This document shows, piece by piece, positions 36,201 through 50,702 of a stretch of DNA of 64,000 nt. The notes under the pieces are model-generated. The model was not told the DNA's origin. It did not search any database and was given only the letters and a program-made list of their open reading frames with translations. The translations under genes were made by a program, and so were the position numbers. The stretch spans positions 110,152-174,151 of the forward strand of contig JAREIK010002623.1 of NCBI GenBank assembly GCA_029783825.1, in the 5' to 3' direction. Origin of the DNA: Sapria himalayana. Lineage: Eukaryota > Streptophyta > Magnoliopsida > Malpighiales > Rafflesiaceae. Every line of letters starts with the position of its first letter. The stretch's first letter is position 1.

Positions 36201-39200
36201 ATAGACATATAGACATATAGATAAAGAAAGAAGATAGATAGATATACAGATTGACAGATAGATAGATAGATAGACAGATAAATAGATACATAGATTGATA
36301 GATCGACAAATAGATATATAGACATATAATAAATAGATAGATAGATAGATACGAAATTAAATAGGTTGATAGATATATAGAGAGATATATAGATAGATAT
36401 ATAGATTGATAGGACTAATAGACTGATAGGTTAAAAAGATAGTTATAGTTAGACAGTTAGATAATAATAGAAAGATAGATAAACATAAATTTTTAGATAG
36501 TTAGTGAAATAGTCAGATATAAGATAAACATATAGATAAATTCATAGATTAATAGATTTATTAATAGACAAATAGAGCATAAACAATAATATATAGTAAA
36601 ATAGAAAGTTATACACATATGCAAATATATATATATATATATATATAGAAGATAAATAGATTTATTGATATATAGATAAAAGATAGACATATAAATAATT
36701 ATACAAATAGATCTATAAACATATAGAGAGATTGACCGATAGATAGAAAGATAGACACATTGACTTATATACTGATATACTAAAAAATAGATAGACAGAA
36801 AAACATATATAGATAGATAGATTGATAGATATATAGTAGACAAATAGATAGATAGAGAAATTGATAGATAGATAGACAAATAGATAGATAGATAGACAAA
36901 TAGATAGATACACAGAATCATAATTGATAGATAGATAGATATAAAGATAGATAGATAAACATATAGTTAGTTAGTTAGCTAGTTAGTTTGACATATAGTT
37001 AAATAGATTCCTAGATAGAAGGGCAGATAGATAGATAGATGATTTATAGAAAGACAAATTGGATACATATAGAGATTGACAATATGATATTTATATATAT
37101 AAATAGATTGACTAATATAATAATATATAGAAAGTGAGTTAGATGGTTAGAAAGATGGATAGAATGAAAAATAGTTGGATAGTATATAGATTGATAGATA
37201 GACATATAGATATATAGACAAATAGATAGATAGATAGGCTGATAGATTTATATATAGATAAACATATTGACAGATAGATAGATAGACAAATCGACTGAAT
37301 TATAGATAGATAGTTTGATAGATAGATAGATAGACATATAGATATATTAACATATAGATAATTAGTTAGATAGATATATAGATATATAGACACATAGAAC
37401 TATTGACTGATAAACTTAAAGGCATATAGAGAGATAGAGATATTGACATATAGACAATTACATAAATCGATAGACAAGTAGATAGATATATAGATAAAGA
37501 TATATAGATTGAAAGATAGATAGATATATATAAAGATAAATAAACAGATAGACAAATAGATAGATAGACAATAAGATAGATATACACATAAACACATATA
37601 TAAATTGTCAGATAGATAGCTAGACTATTAGACTAATATAAAAAATATATAGTTAGATATTTAGACAGATAATAGATAGCTAGATAGATAGATAGATTGT
37701 TAGGCACATAGATAAATAATAGATAAATAAATAGATAAATAGACAAATAGACATATAGAAAATAGATAGATAGACATATAGAATGATCTACAAATAGTCA
37801 GAAAGTCTGTTGGAAAAATAGTCAGATAGACCAGATAATAGATAGACAGAATATGTAGATAAATAGATAGATAGATAGACAAATAGATAGATAAATAGAT
37901 AAACAATAGATAGATAGATAGATAGAAAAATAGAAAGAAAAAAAGATAGATAGATAGACAAATAGATAGATAAATAGATAAAACAAATAGATAGATAGAT
38001 AGATAGATAGATAGAAAAATAGACAGAAAGAAAGATAGATAAATAGACAAGAAGTCTTATAAACTGATAGACTGATAAACTGATAGACTTATAAATAATT
38101 TGATATTTAAATAGATAAATATATATACAAATAGACAATTAGATAGACAAATAGATATATATATATATATATATATATAGGTAGAATAAATGAAAGACTG
38201 ATAGAATTATAGACAAAAAATAGTTCGATAGTTAGATGGTTAGATAAATAGACAGGTAGATAGTTACATAGATATATTGACACATAGACATATATAAAAT
38301 TAGATAGATAGACATATAGATAGATATTTAGATAGAAATATAGATAGATAAATAGATACACAGATAAATAGATAGTAAGATAGACAAATAGATAGATAGT
38401 AAATTCACAGATAGATAATAAGATAAACAAATAGATAGTTAGACAGATAGGATGATTGATTAATATATAGACGATAGATAAATTTCTACATAGTATAATA
38501 GACATATATATTAAAATATAGATATTATATATATATATAGACACATATAGACAAATAAAAAGATAGATAGAAAGATAGATATTTAGATAAGAGTTAGATA
38601 GATAGACATGTAGATATATAGATAGATACATAGATAGACAGATTGTTTAATAGATGAATACAGAGATAGTGAAAATAGATAGACAATTAATAAATAGAAA
38701 GATAGAAAATAGACAGATACAAATCTAGATAGCGAGACAATAGACAAATAGACAGATAGATTGATACAAAAATAAATACATAAATAGATATATAAACATG
38801 TAGATAGATAGATAATTAGAAATATAGATAGATATACAAATAGACAAATATATAGATAGGTAGGTAGATAGATAGATAGATAGATATATAGTTATATAGA
38901 TTGACAATTAGATAGATAGATAGATAAATAATACATAGATACATAGACACATAGACACAATAACACATAGACACATTGACACATAAAGACATAGACACAT
39001 AGAAACATAAAAACATAGGCACATAGACATAGATAGATTGATAGATATAAAGAGAGAAAGACATACATATAGACAAATAGATATATAAGTAGATAGAGAG
39101 AGACACAAATAGAGAAATAGATAAATATAAAGATAAACAAATAGATAGATAGAAAGATAGATTTATAGACAGACACAGATAGATATAGATAGTTAGATAG

Positions 39201-42200
39201 CTAGATATATAAATTATGAGATAGACAAATATATATTGATAGATTGATAGACAAATATATATTGATAGATTGATAGACAAATATATAGATAGATAGCTAT
39301 ACATATATTCTAATATATAGATAGACAAATTGTTAGATAGATAGACCGATACACAAAAGAGAGAACTAGATAGATAGATAACTAGCTAGATAGACAATTA
39401 GATAGATAGATATATATATATAGAAAAATAAATATATAGATAAATAGATTAACAAAAATATAGATAGAAAGATAGATAGATAGGCTAATAGAAAGAAAGA
39501 CAGATAGAATATAGATAGATAGACATATAAATAGATAGATAGTTAGATTCTTATAAAAATAGATAGATAGATAGACAAATAGTCAGATAGACATATACAG
39601 AGATTAACAGATAGACATATTGATAGTTAGAAAAATATAAAGATAGTTACATAAACAAATTGATAAATAGATAGACAGATAGATTAGACAGATTTATTGA
39701 TAGACTAATAGATTAATAGACAATAAAGAGTTAGAGATATAATTAAAACAGATATATAGATAGATAGATATATAAAGATAGAGATAAACAGATAGATAGA
39801 TAGCTACATAGATATATAAAGAGGTAGAAAAATATATAGATTTACTGATATTCTAATAAATAGAAGATATTTAGACAATTAGATAGATAGATAGATTAAA
39901 AGATAGACACAATGATAGAAGAATGATTGTTAGTTAATTAGTTACAAATATAGTTAGATAAACATATAATGAATTAGACAAATAATTAGATGGACAGACA
40001 GACAAAGAGATATATAAATATATAGATAGGCAATTAAATAGACAGAAAGATAGATAGACAAATAGACACATATATAGATATATATAGACAAATAGAAAAT
40101 AGACAGACAAAGAGATAGATAGATAGAACAAACATTTGGATAGTTAGATAGATATAAGATAGATAGATAAATACATAGAAATATATATAGATAGACAAAT
40201 TTAATGATTGACTAATAGACAAAAATACAATTAAACAATTAGAATAGATAGATAGATAAAAATTAGAGAGATCGACAGATAGAAAAATAAATAAAAGATA
40301 TACAAACATATAGATAGATAATAGTTAGATATAGATAGATAGATAGATCGGTAGACAATTATACAAATATATAGATAGATAGACCAAAAGATAGATAGAT
40401 AAAAAATTCATATACAAATAGACAGATATATGGATAGCAGATACATTGATAGATAGATATATAGATAGAAAAACATCATATAGATAGTTATATAGATATA
40501 CAAATAGATAGATAGATAGATACACATGTAGATAGATATAAATATAAATGTATAGATATTAGATATATATATATATATATATTATAGACAGATATACAAT
40601 ATAACAAATAGACAAATAGAACAATAGACAAATAGACAAATAGACAAATAGACAAATATATATATATATATATATATAGAAAGATAGATAGATAAACAAA
40701 ATAGATAGACATATAGATAAATAAAATTAGGTAGATAGATAGATAGACTATTAGACAGACATATAGATATAAAGATAAAATGATTTACTAATAGACAAAT
40801 AGATAGTTATAGATAAATATATCGACAAAAAAAAAAAATATAAATAGTCACAAATATAGATAGATAAATAGACATTTAGACAGACAGATAAATATAAAAT
40901 AAAAGATAGAAATAAAGAAATTCAAATAATAGATATATATACAATAGAAAATAGATAGATTAACAATAGACATATATATAGATAGATCGAAAGATAAATA
41001 GTTAGATAGAAAGATAGAGTGAGATAGATAAATATATAATAGGTAGATTTATAGATAGAAAGATAGATATATAGAGAGATGCTAGATAGACAAATAGATA
41101 TAAGACAAGTAAACATATATAAAGATAGACATATAGATAGTTAAAAAATAATTAGATAGATAGATAAACACACCACACACACACACACACACACACACAC
41201 CTATATAATACATAGATATATAGATCAATAGATATAGATAGACAGACAAAAAAATAAATAGATAGTTAGATAGATAGATATACAATAGATAGAGACAAAT
41301 AGCTAGATAGATAGATAAATTGATTGATTGACAGAAAGAACTGATCGACATATATACAGATTGATTGATTGATTGATGGACATATAGATAATTAGAAAAT
41401 TAGAAAGATAGATATATAGACAAATAGATAGATAGATAGTTTGATAGACAGATAGATAACAGATAAATAGACAGATATATAGATTCATAGATAAATAGAT
41501 AGAAAAATATAAAGAAAGATATTAAAGAAAGATAGAAAGATAGATTGATAGATAGAAAGATAGACAAATAGATAAATATATAGGATAGATACATATGATT
41601 AATGATAAATATATAGATACAAAGATAAACAAATAAATACATAGATAGAAAAACAAAAGTTATATAGACACGTAGATAGATAGAAAGTCAAATCAATAAA
41701 TGCACAGATAAATAGATAGATAGAGACATATAGATAGATTCACAAATTGATAGATATATAGAAATATAGATAGTTAAATTGATTAATTAATTGATTGATT
41801 GATTGATTGATAGATAACCATATATATTGATAGATAGATAGATACATATATGCATAGATAGATAGAATGATAGATAGTTAGAAGACAAAAAGACATATGA
41901 TAGATAGAAAGATAGATAATAGATAGATAGATAGATAAACAGGTAGACAGATAAACAAGTAGACTATTAGATAGATAGATTGATTGACCGATAGATAGAT
42001 AGATAAATAGATAGACACATATACTAATAGAATTATATACTAAAAGATTGATAGATAAATATACTTTGAGATAGATAGACAAATAGAAAGATAATTAGAT
42101 AGTTAGATAGATAGATAGACAGATAGATAGTTAGAAATATAGACATTTAGATAATTTTATAAATAGATAGATAGACTAATAGTCTAATTGATGAATGGAG

Positions 42201-44881
42201 TGATAGAAAGAAATACAGATAGATCGATAGATATAAAGATAGATTGACAAATTGATAGATAGATAGATAGACAAATAGACATATAGATATATACTATGAT
42301 AATTATATAGATAAGTTGAAACATATATAGAATGAAAAATAAATTCATATTCAGGTAGGCAAATAGATAGAAAGATAAATAGAAACATATACAGATATAT
42401 AGAGCCACAAAAAAATAGATAGGCTGATAGATAGATAAATATATATGTAGAAAGATTGATAGACAGATAGATATATACATAGGTAGATATATACATAGAT
42501 AGATAGATAGCTAGATCCATAAAAAAATAGACATATATACACATATACACATAGACAGATAGACACATAGATGCATAGACACATATACATTTCGACACAT
42601 AGATACATAGATACATAGACACCTAGACACAGACACAAAGACATAGACAATAGATAGGCACAAGGGAGATAGACAGACAGATAATTAAATAGCCACATAT
42701 ACAGATCGATAGATAAATAAATAGTAAGATAGATAGATAAACAATAATATAATAGATAGATAAACAAATATACATAAAGAGAGATATATTGATAGATAGA
42801 TAGATAAATAGTTTAAACATATAAAATGATAGAGAGATAAAATATAGATAGCTAGAGGGATAGACAAATAGTTATTTACAAGATACACAGTTAGACAAAT
42901 AAATAGATATCTTGATAGATATATATATAATATATAAATAGTTCGATAGACAGATAGACATTATACAAATATAAAGATTGATAAAAAAACACAGATAGAT
43001 AGATAGATAGATATATATATATTATATTAGACAAAAAGATAGATAGACGATAGATTGATACACAAATAAATATAAAGATAAATTAATAGATACTCATATA
43101 TTTAGTTATACATATAGACAAATACATAATAAATAAAAGACATATAAATAGATGTATATATATAGATAAATAGATAGATAGATATATCAAAAGATAGTAA
43201 GATATACAAATAAACAAATAGAAAGATAGTGAGATAGAGAGATAGATAGAAAAAACTAATATAGAAATAGTCATATAGATAGATAAAAAGAAATATGTTT
43301 GACAGATAGAAAGATATACAAATTGAAAGTTAGATAGATAATAGATAATCATATAGATATATAGATAGATACGTACATACATAGATAGATAGATACATAG
43401 AAAGATAGATAATAGACTGATAGATAGATACACCAATACACAAATATACATATAGATAGATAGACGGATAGATGGATAAATAAATATAAAGATAGACAAA
43501 TAGACAGATAGATGATATAGAGATAGATATATAGACAATAGATAGAAACTTATATAGATAGATAGATAGACTGTTATATACATAGACACATAGATAGATA
43601 GACATACAGATAGACCGACAAATAGATAGATATATAGATAGAGAGATAGATATATAAATACATAGAGAGAGAAATAGAAAGATATACAGATACACATATA
43701 GATAGATAGATAAAAAAATAAACATATAGACAAATTGATATTTAGATAGTTAGATAGATATGTAGACAGACAGATAAATAGATACAAAATAGCCATATAG
43801 ATAGGTAGCCAGATATATAGATAGAAAGATTAACATATAGATAGAATAATAGATAGATATATAAACAAATAAATAGATAGATTGATTGATTGATAGAATA
43901 TTAGAAAGGCAGATTGATAGTTTGATACAAAGACAATAGACAGATGGATTGATTCATAGATTGATAGATAAATAGATAAATAGATAGATAGATGGATAGA
44001 TTGATCGAAAAATAGATATATAATTAGATAGTTAGATATATTAAAAAATAGATAGCTAGATATAAAGATTGAAAGATATATATATATAGACTATTAAACA
44101 AATAGATAGTTACATCAATATTTAGATTGATAGTAAAACATATAGATAGATAGACAAAAAAGTTGATATGAGGATAAGCAGATAAAAATATAGAAAGTTT
44201 AACATATATATATATATATAGACATATAGTCAGATAGATAGATAGATGTATAGATAGGTTGCTAGATATATAGATAGATAAATCATCTGAATGATAAATA
44301 GGAAGATAGACAGATTGACAAATAGATGGATTGATAAACAGATAGATATATAAATAAATAGATAGATAGATTGATTGATTGATAGATAATAGGATAGACA
44401 AATAAATAGATAGATAGATTGATAAATATATATATATAAATTGGAAGATAGATAAATATCTAAATTGACAAATTGAGACAAATGTAGATAGATAGATAGA
44501 CAGATAGATAGTTAGTTAGATAGACATAAAATAGATAAATAAACAGAAAGATAGATAGAAAGATAGATTTATAGATAGTTAAATAGATAGACAAATATCC
44601 TAATAAAAGATGGATACAAAGATAGTAACAATAGATAGATAGTTTGGTTAGTTAGTTAGATAGATAGACTGATAGATAGTTAGATAGAGAGATAGATAGG
44701 TAGAATGATAAACAGATAGATAGGTAGACTGATAGTTTGATTGATAGTTATAGAGTTAGATGGATAGATAGTTAGGCAAATAGATATATTGATAATTAGA
44801 TAGAAAGAAAGATAGATAGATATATAGATAGGAGAATAGATAGATAGATTGATACATAGATCGACAAAAATAATGATAGAC

Positions 44882-44914
<33 letters not shown>

Positions 44915-47037
44915 CATAGATTGAAAAATAGACTGATAACAAGATAAAGATATAGATAGATAGATAGACTTATCAACAAATATGTAGATAGGTAGATGAG
45001 TATAAAGGTAGATTTATAATTAGACAAATAGTTAGATAGATAGATAGATCGATAGACATATAGATGGATAGATTGATATGAGATAAATTTATAGATAGAT
45101 AAATAGATACATAGATTTACTGATAGACTTATAGTTGTATTGATAGTTAAATACACAGATAGTTAGGAAAATAGATATATGGAATATTAGACAGATAGAC
45201 ACATAGATAAATACACAAATAGATATAGAGATAGGTAGAGAGATAGATGGGTAGATAGGTAGAGAGATAGATGGGTAGATAGGTAGAGAGATAGATGGGT
45301 AGATAGGTAGATAGTTATATAGATAGATAAACTAATAAATAGATAGACATATAAACATATTTTTAAATAGATAGATAGAAAAATAAAAAAATTTATTGAT
45401 AGACAGATAGAATGATAGATAGACATATATATAGTTAGATAGATATATAGATAGATAAAAAGATAAATAGATAGATATATAGACAAATAGATATATAATT
45501 AGATAGTTAGACATATTAACATATATATATATATATATAGATAGATAGATTGATTGATTGATTTTTAACCAAATTGGCAGATAGATAGATTTAAAGAATG
45601 ATAAATAAGCATATATATATATAGACAAAAAAGTAGATTGGAGGACAAGGAGATAAAAATATAAATAGTTTGACATATATATATATATACATATAGTCTG
45701 ATAGATATATTGAAAGATTGTCAGATAGATAGATAGATAGTTAAACAGATAGAAGATAGACATATAGATAGATACATAGATAGACAAATTGCCTGATAAA
45801 AATTCAGATAAAAAGGTAGATAGATACATACACAAATAGATATATAGAAAGATAGAAAGATAAATAATTAGGCCGATAAATAGATAGGTAGAAAGATAAA
45901 TATATTGATAGACAGATAGATAGATAGTCTGATAGTCAAATTGATAGATATCAAGATAGACATATTAACAGATATATAGTTAGAAAGAAAGAAAGAAAGA
46001 AAGATTGATAGAATGTTAAATAGATAGACTAATATACTGATAGTTTGATTGATAGTTAAAGAGTTAGGTAGTTATACAAATAGATATAAAGACAAATAGA
46101 TAGATATATAGTTATACAGATTGGCTAATCGATAGATAGATTGATAGATAGATAGACAAATATAATTATAAACATATAGATAAAAAAATAGTAAAAATAC
46201 ATAGATAGACAAATAGACTTATAGAAAGAGAAAGAGATAGATAGAAATGTAGATAGATAGATATAGAAAAAATAAAGTTAGTCAGATAAAAAAAATGGGT
46301 AGATAGGGAGATGGATATAAAGGTAGATATTCACATAGACAAATAGTAATATATATGGAAAGATAGAGAGACCGATTGATAACCAAAAATATAGATATAT
46401 AGATATATAGATAGATAGCCAGAAAGTTAGATAGATAGATAGACAGATGGATAGATAGATAGATAGGAAGATAGATATAATGATAGATAAATAGTTACAC
46501 TTTTAGATTGATTGTTTGATTGATAGTTAAATAGTTTATAGTTAGTAAAATAGATATATAGACAAATAGACATATAGACATATATATATGCAAATAGATA
46601 GAGAAATCGGTAGAAAGATAAATAGGTAGATAGATAGACAGATAGATAGAAAGATATATATATTGACTAATAGACTGATGAATTGAAACAAAATTAGATT
46701 GTTAGAATGATATACAGATAGAATGATATATAGTTTGACAATTAAAAAGATATAAAATTAGGTAATTAGAGATTGAGACAAAAAGACAAAAAGACAAATA
46801 GACAAATAGATAAATAGATAGATAGATAGATTGATTGACATATAGACAGACAGATACATACATAGATAGATAAATAGATAGATGGAAAAAAAGATAGATA
46901 GGTAGATAGACAAATAGAAAAATAAATTTTTAGATAGATATATAGATATGTAGATATATAGGCAGATAGAAAGATAGACAAATAGTTAGATAAATAGATT
47001 GATAGATATACTATTATGTAGATATTCAAATATATAT
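33268..47037. repeat. 13.8-kb GATA tetranucleotide array
   Basis: Imperfect (GATA)n with GACA, AATA, GAAA and GATT variants for almost 14 kb, all with the purine-rich strand on top. It is not pure microsatellite: it has (TA)n runs (36626, 38157, 40562, 40657, 44205, 45520), an (AC)n run (41173-41200), GACACATA-rich patches (38935-39030, 42535-42640), a 24-bp tandem at about 45.25 kb and repeats at a 1.2-1.5 kb scale. Every open frame here is minus-strand IYLS/YLFV-type repeat peptide. It ends exactly at the CACTA terminus at 47038. Confidence 0.97.
45229..45309. repeat. 24-bp tandem within the GATA array
   Basis: Unit GATAGGTAGAGAGATAGATG plus GGTA, present three times in a row nearly without change, then a partial fourth. 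Its perfect copies stand out from the diverged surroundings, implying recent slippage. Confidence 0.9.
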
Positions 47038-47620
47038 CACTACAAAAAAATCCCAAATAACTTGGAAATATTCCTTAGCTAAATAGGATTGTGTTGTTGC
47101 TAAAATAGAATAACGATGGATTAATGACCGAAGTTTTCCAAAATTAATGTGCTCATCGCAAAAAATTAATGTTCGAAGAATTCCCTATCAAAAAATTTTT
47201 AACGACATAAAATTCCCTAGCTAAATTTAAATTTTCCCTTGCTAATTAAGATCATATTTTAGATTTATAGAAAAGGCCCTAGCTAAATTAGCAAGTGAAA
47301 ATTACCTAGCTATTTTCATTCCAAAATTATTTTTACTATTTTATTTTTTTACAAAAAAATTGATTACATATTTTTAAGAATTTATATTAAATTAAATAAA
47401 AACATAAACTATAATCCATAATTTATTATTAACAAAATATAAAATCAATTAATAAGTTTTTTTGATACTATATAATACATTGTTTAAACAAAAATATAAC
47501 AAAATTTTATTACATCTTCATCAATACATCTAACGACATTGCATAAAGTATAATCTATTCATGAAATTGATGTTCTTTTCTCTCCACTAGCTCCTCTCAT
47601 CACCAGTGAAGAAATCATAG
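47038..47620. mobile_element. CACTA transposon end (left terminus at 47038)
   Basis: Starts CACTACAAAAAAATCCC, the best CACTA terminus in the window, immediately after GATA array DNA. Subterminal words (TTCCCTAGCTAAATTTAAATT, AGCTAAATTAGCAAG) run to about 47310. The following A+T-rich part and a remnant of the Q core (TTACATCTTCATCAATACATC to about 47600) repeat the arrangement at 10608-11530. No right terminus was found before 53 kb. Confidence 0.75.
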
Positions 47621-49345
47621 CCATATTTCTGTATCACACCTTCCTAAGATAAAAAAACATAAATAAAAAATAATGACCCACTTCAAGTCTCGACCTTGAT
47701 AATTTATTACTGAAGAATGAAAATTATCACCTCGGCTTGAACATGAACCATCGTATTGAACATGAAGGCTTCGAAAAATGAAGGAGCCCCAATTGGAGTG
47801 ATCATCAGCTTCTACTAGTAGAATCCTTCTTTTAATTATTGTTTTATTTAAAGAAAAAAATGCAAAACAAGACTATTGTTTTCCACTTTAATAAGAAGCA
47901 CATGCAAAGCATGCCTGAAAAACAAGAATACACACTCATATTTTAAAATTATTAGAAATGATAAATTTAATAAGAACTAGACATTTTCTAGATCTTGAAA
48001 CATATGAACACAGCTTTCTACCATTATCCCAACAAATCAAACCTAAGAATGGATTAGTGAAACCAATGTGAGGTGGAAATCATACCCAAATAAGATTCTA
48101 GATTAGGTTAGGTCGTTAGGAGTAACCCTAAATTTTTATTGGATTCCATTATACATAACTACATCTACAACATGTATAACAACATGCTTCATAAACTTAA
48201 TATCCATTCATATCATTCATCTCATTCATACATATTTTTTTGGATATTGTACAAATCTTTATCATTTTCTCAAATATCTTAGGAACTTAAAATTAATTTT
48301 TTCAACCTTAAATGTATTTTTATTGTATTTTTAAAAGTTTGCATTAATAATCAAGCTTTAATATGTTTAGGGATTGTATTTTTGTTTCACTTAATATCAT
48401 TTAACTAAATTTGATTTCTAATAAATTGTACATTTGTTAAAATTTTTGTTGTAAATTTCAAAACAAATAACAATGTCTATGAAATAAATATTATAAAAAA
48501 ATTTTAAAATATATATGAGATATAGTTTCATTTTACAAAGATAAAACTTTAAAAATAAAATTTATTTACAAAATAAAAATTTCACCTGATAATATGGAAT
48601 ATGTTATATTTATTATAAATAAACAATGTTTGAAATATATCTATTAATTACAAAAAAAACATTGTCATGTATTCAATTTGAAAAAAAAAATTTAAAAATA
48701 TTATTAAAAAAAAATTCATATATTTATATGGTCATTTATATATTTTGAATAAAATAAAAAAATAAATAATTGTAAAAAAATTTACTCATATATTTCTATG
48801 GTAATCTGTTTTGTTTGAACATAATTAAAAAAATAATTGATTTTTTACGAAACATTTAAAACATTTATTTATATGCACTACATTATATTTGTTTGAATTT
48901 TAAAGTTTCTAAAAATTTATTAATAACAATAAATAACAGGTAAAATTTTATCATATACATTAATATTTTAATAAAAAAATTATATAGAAAAAAAACAATA
49001 TTATCTATTAATGAACTATATTTTCAATTTTAACATGATTGTAAAAATAAAATAATTTACAAATATGCCAACTTCATTTATTTATATTAGTATAATGATA
49101 GTTATTTTAATATAAATATTAAAAAACAACTATTTGAATAAAATAGAAGCTCATATATTTAATTCATAATTAAATTTACACATTAATATGCTTCACACAT
49201 ACACACACGCGCACACGCACACACACATACACACACACAAATATTGGTTTTAAATATAAAAATTTACAATATTTTATACATTGTGTACAAAATATAATAT
49301 TTTATTTTAATTAAATTTTCAAAATAAAAAAATTTTAAATACATT

Positions 49346-49379
<34 letters not shown>

Positions 49380-49640
49380 ATAGTTTCATGTGTACTTTAA
49401 AAATACATTATGTATATAGGTATATGTGTGTGTTTGTGTGGGTGTACAGTAGTATATGCATGCATACAAGTATATACACACTACTTTGAAAATGTAGATA
49501 CATGTGTGAATATATACAAAAGTACAAAAATGTGCATGATGATATATAATGTATAGTAATGTATATGGATGTATAAATGTGTGTGTGTAGGGCAGTGTAT
49601 ATGCATATATATATATATTAATACATATATATGTAAATAT
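47621..49640. other. A+T-rich DNA with CA microsatellites, no gene
   Basis: Possible interior of the CACTA element at its left (47620-47900 has mixed composition, for example TCAAGTCTCGACCTTG), then very A+T-rich sequence. CA-type runs lie at about 49198-49240 and 49348-49375, and a TGTGTG/ATATAC-rich tract at 49410-49630. I find no coding similarity. Confidence 0.6.
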
Positions 49641-49649
49641 CAACATTAA

Positions 49650-50210
49650 TTTTGAGAAGAATAATACTTGAGTACATAAATATTAACAGATTCCACAAAT
49701 TCGTGAGAGTTGGAGCAAAAAGTGACATTATTGCAAGATACTACTAATCTCCCATCTGTAGCACTTTGCTTCAAAATTTGATCAGAGTACTACTTGCAAT
49801 GATAAGGTTCATTCAATACTACATACCATGGAGTTACATCTTTATTCAATATTATAATTTGTTCAAATAAAAAAATCTATCTAATATCTTATTCATCAAC
49901 TCTTCTATCTTCTTTTTCTAGTCTTTATAAGCTTTTTTTAATTTTGATTATATGTCCATTTCTTATCTAATATATCTAGTTCAAACTATTGTAATAGTAA
50001 AATTTATCAAATCAATCTTGGCCTGACATCTTTTTTTTCTATGAGATATTTGATTATAGAATATTTAGTATATACTATGACTTTAATTCCCACTAAATAT
50101 GATATTAACTTGCCAAAAGAAAAGATCGTTGATACATGTTCTTTCTCTATAGTGGTGTAATTCAATTGGGCATTTGAGAGCGTGTTGTTATCATAGTATA
50201 TGATAACTAT
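49650..50210 (-). pseudogene. Ty3-gypsy RNase H / post-RNase H relic
   Basis: Minus strand from about 50205 downward. A frame-shifted mosaic contains the Gypsy RNase H landmark NYTTIEKE (here NY.TTIEKEH), then SYLVGIKVIVYT, IKYLIEKKDVRPRLI and a WILLLQ-type segment. Further on, PWYVVLNEPYHCK resembles the 'PWYADIVNYL' region between RNase H and integrase. Order and motifs are Gypsy, not Copia. Stops occur throughout; RT, integrase core and LTRs are not seen. Confidence 0.65.
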
Positions 50211-50702
50211 TTATAAATATTTGTATAACTATATAAAACTATTCATAATTATATTTAACTATATTTGTAACTATGTAAACTATTTTTATAACTATATTAA
50301 TAACTATATTAATAATTATATATAACTAATTTTTTAATTTTATTATATTATATAACTATATGTGTAATTCAATATAACTATATTTTTAAGAAAATATATC
50401 ATATGTATTATAATATATAACTATATATAATTGTATTTTACTAAATGTATAGCTATAAAAATGTTATATATAACTATATCTTTAACTACATACTTATTTA
50501 TAACTATATATGTATTACTATATATAAATATTTGTATAACCATGTATTACTCTATATAATTAAATATAACTATATTTGTATCTATGTATACTTGTTTGTA
50601 TTCATATAATTAAATCTATATATTTTTTGACTTTGTATATATTTATGTATAACTACTTTTAACTACTTGTATAAATATTTATGTATATATTTAGTGAAAG
50701 AA
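50211..50702. repeat. Module Y-type TATAACTATA DNA upstream of the right ARF copy
   Basis: Words TATAACTATAT, TTTGTAACTATG and ATTTGTATAAC recur as in 51481-52460. This block runs right up to the ATG of the ARF pseudogene, replacing the upstream sequence present beside the left copy. Confidence 0.75.

Noticed and set aside
33268..47037. Regularly spaced short repeats as a CRISPR array
   Set aside because: There are no unique spacers of constant length and no flanking cas genes; this is eukaryotic tetranucleotide DNA.
33288..47056. Dozens of minus-strand open frames of 60-240 codons rich in IYLS, YLFV and SIYL
   Set aside because: They are translations of (GATA)n, which has no stop codon in three of its frames. 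There are no domains, starts or codon bias beyond the repeat, and the reading frames overlap one another.
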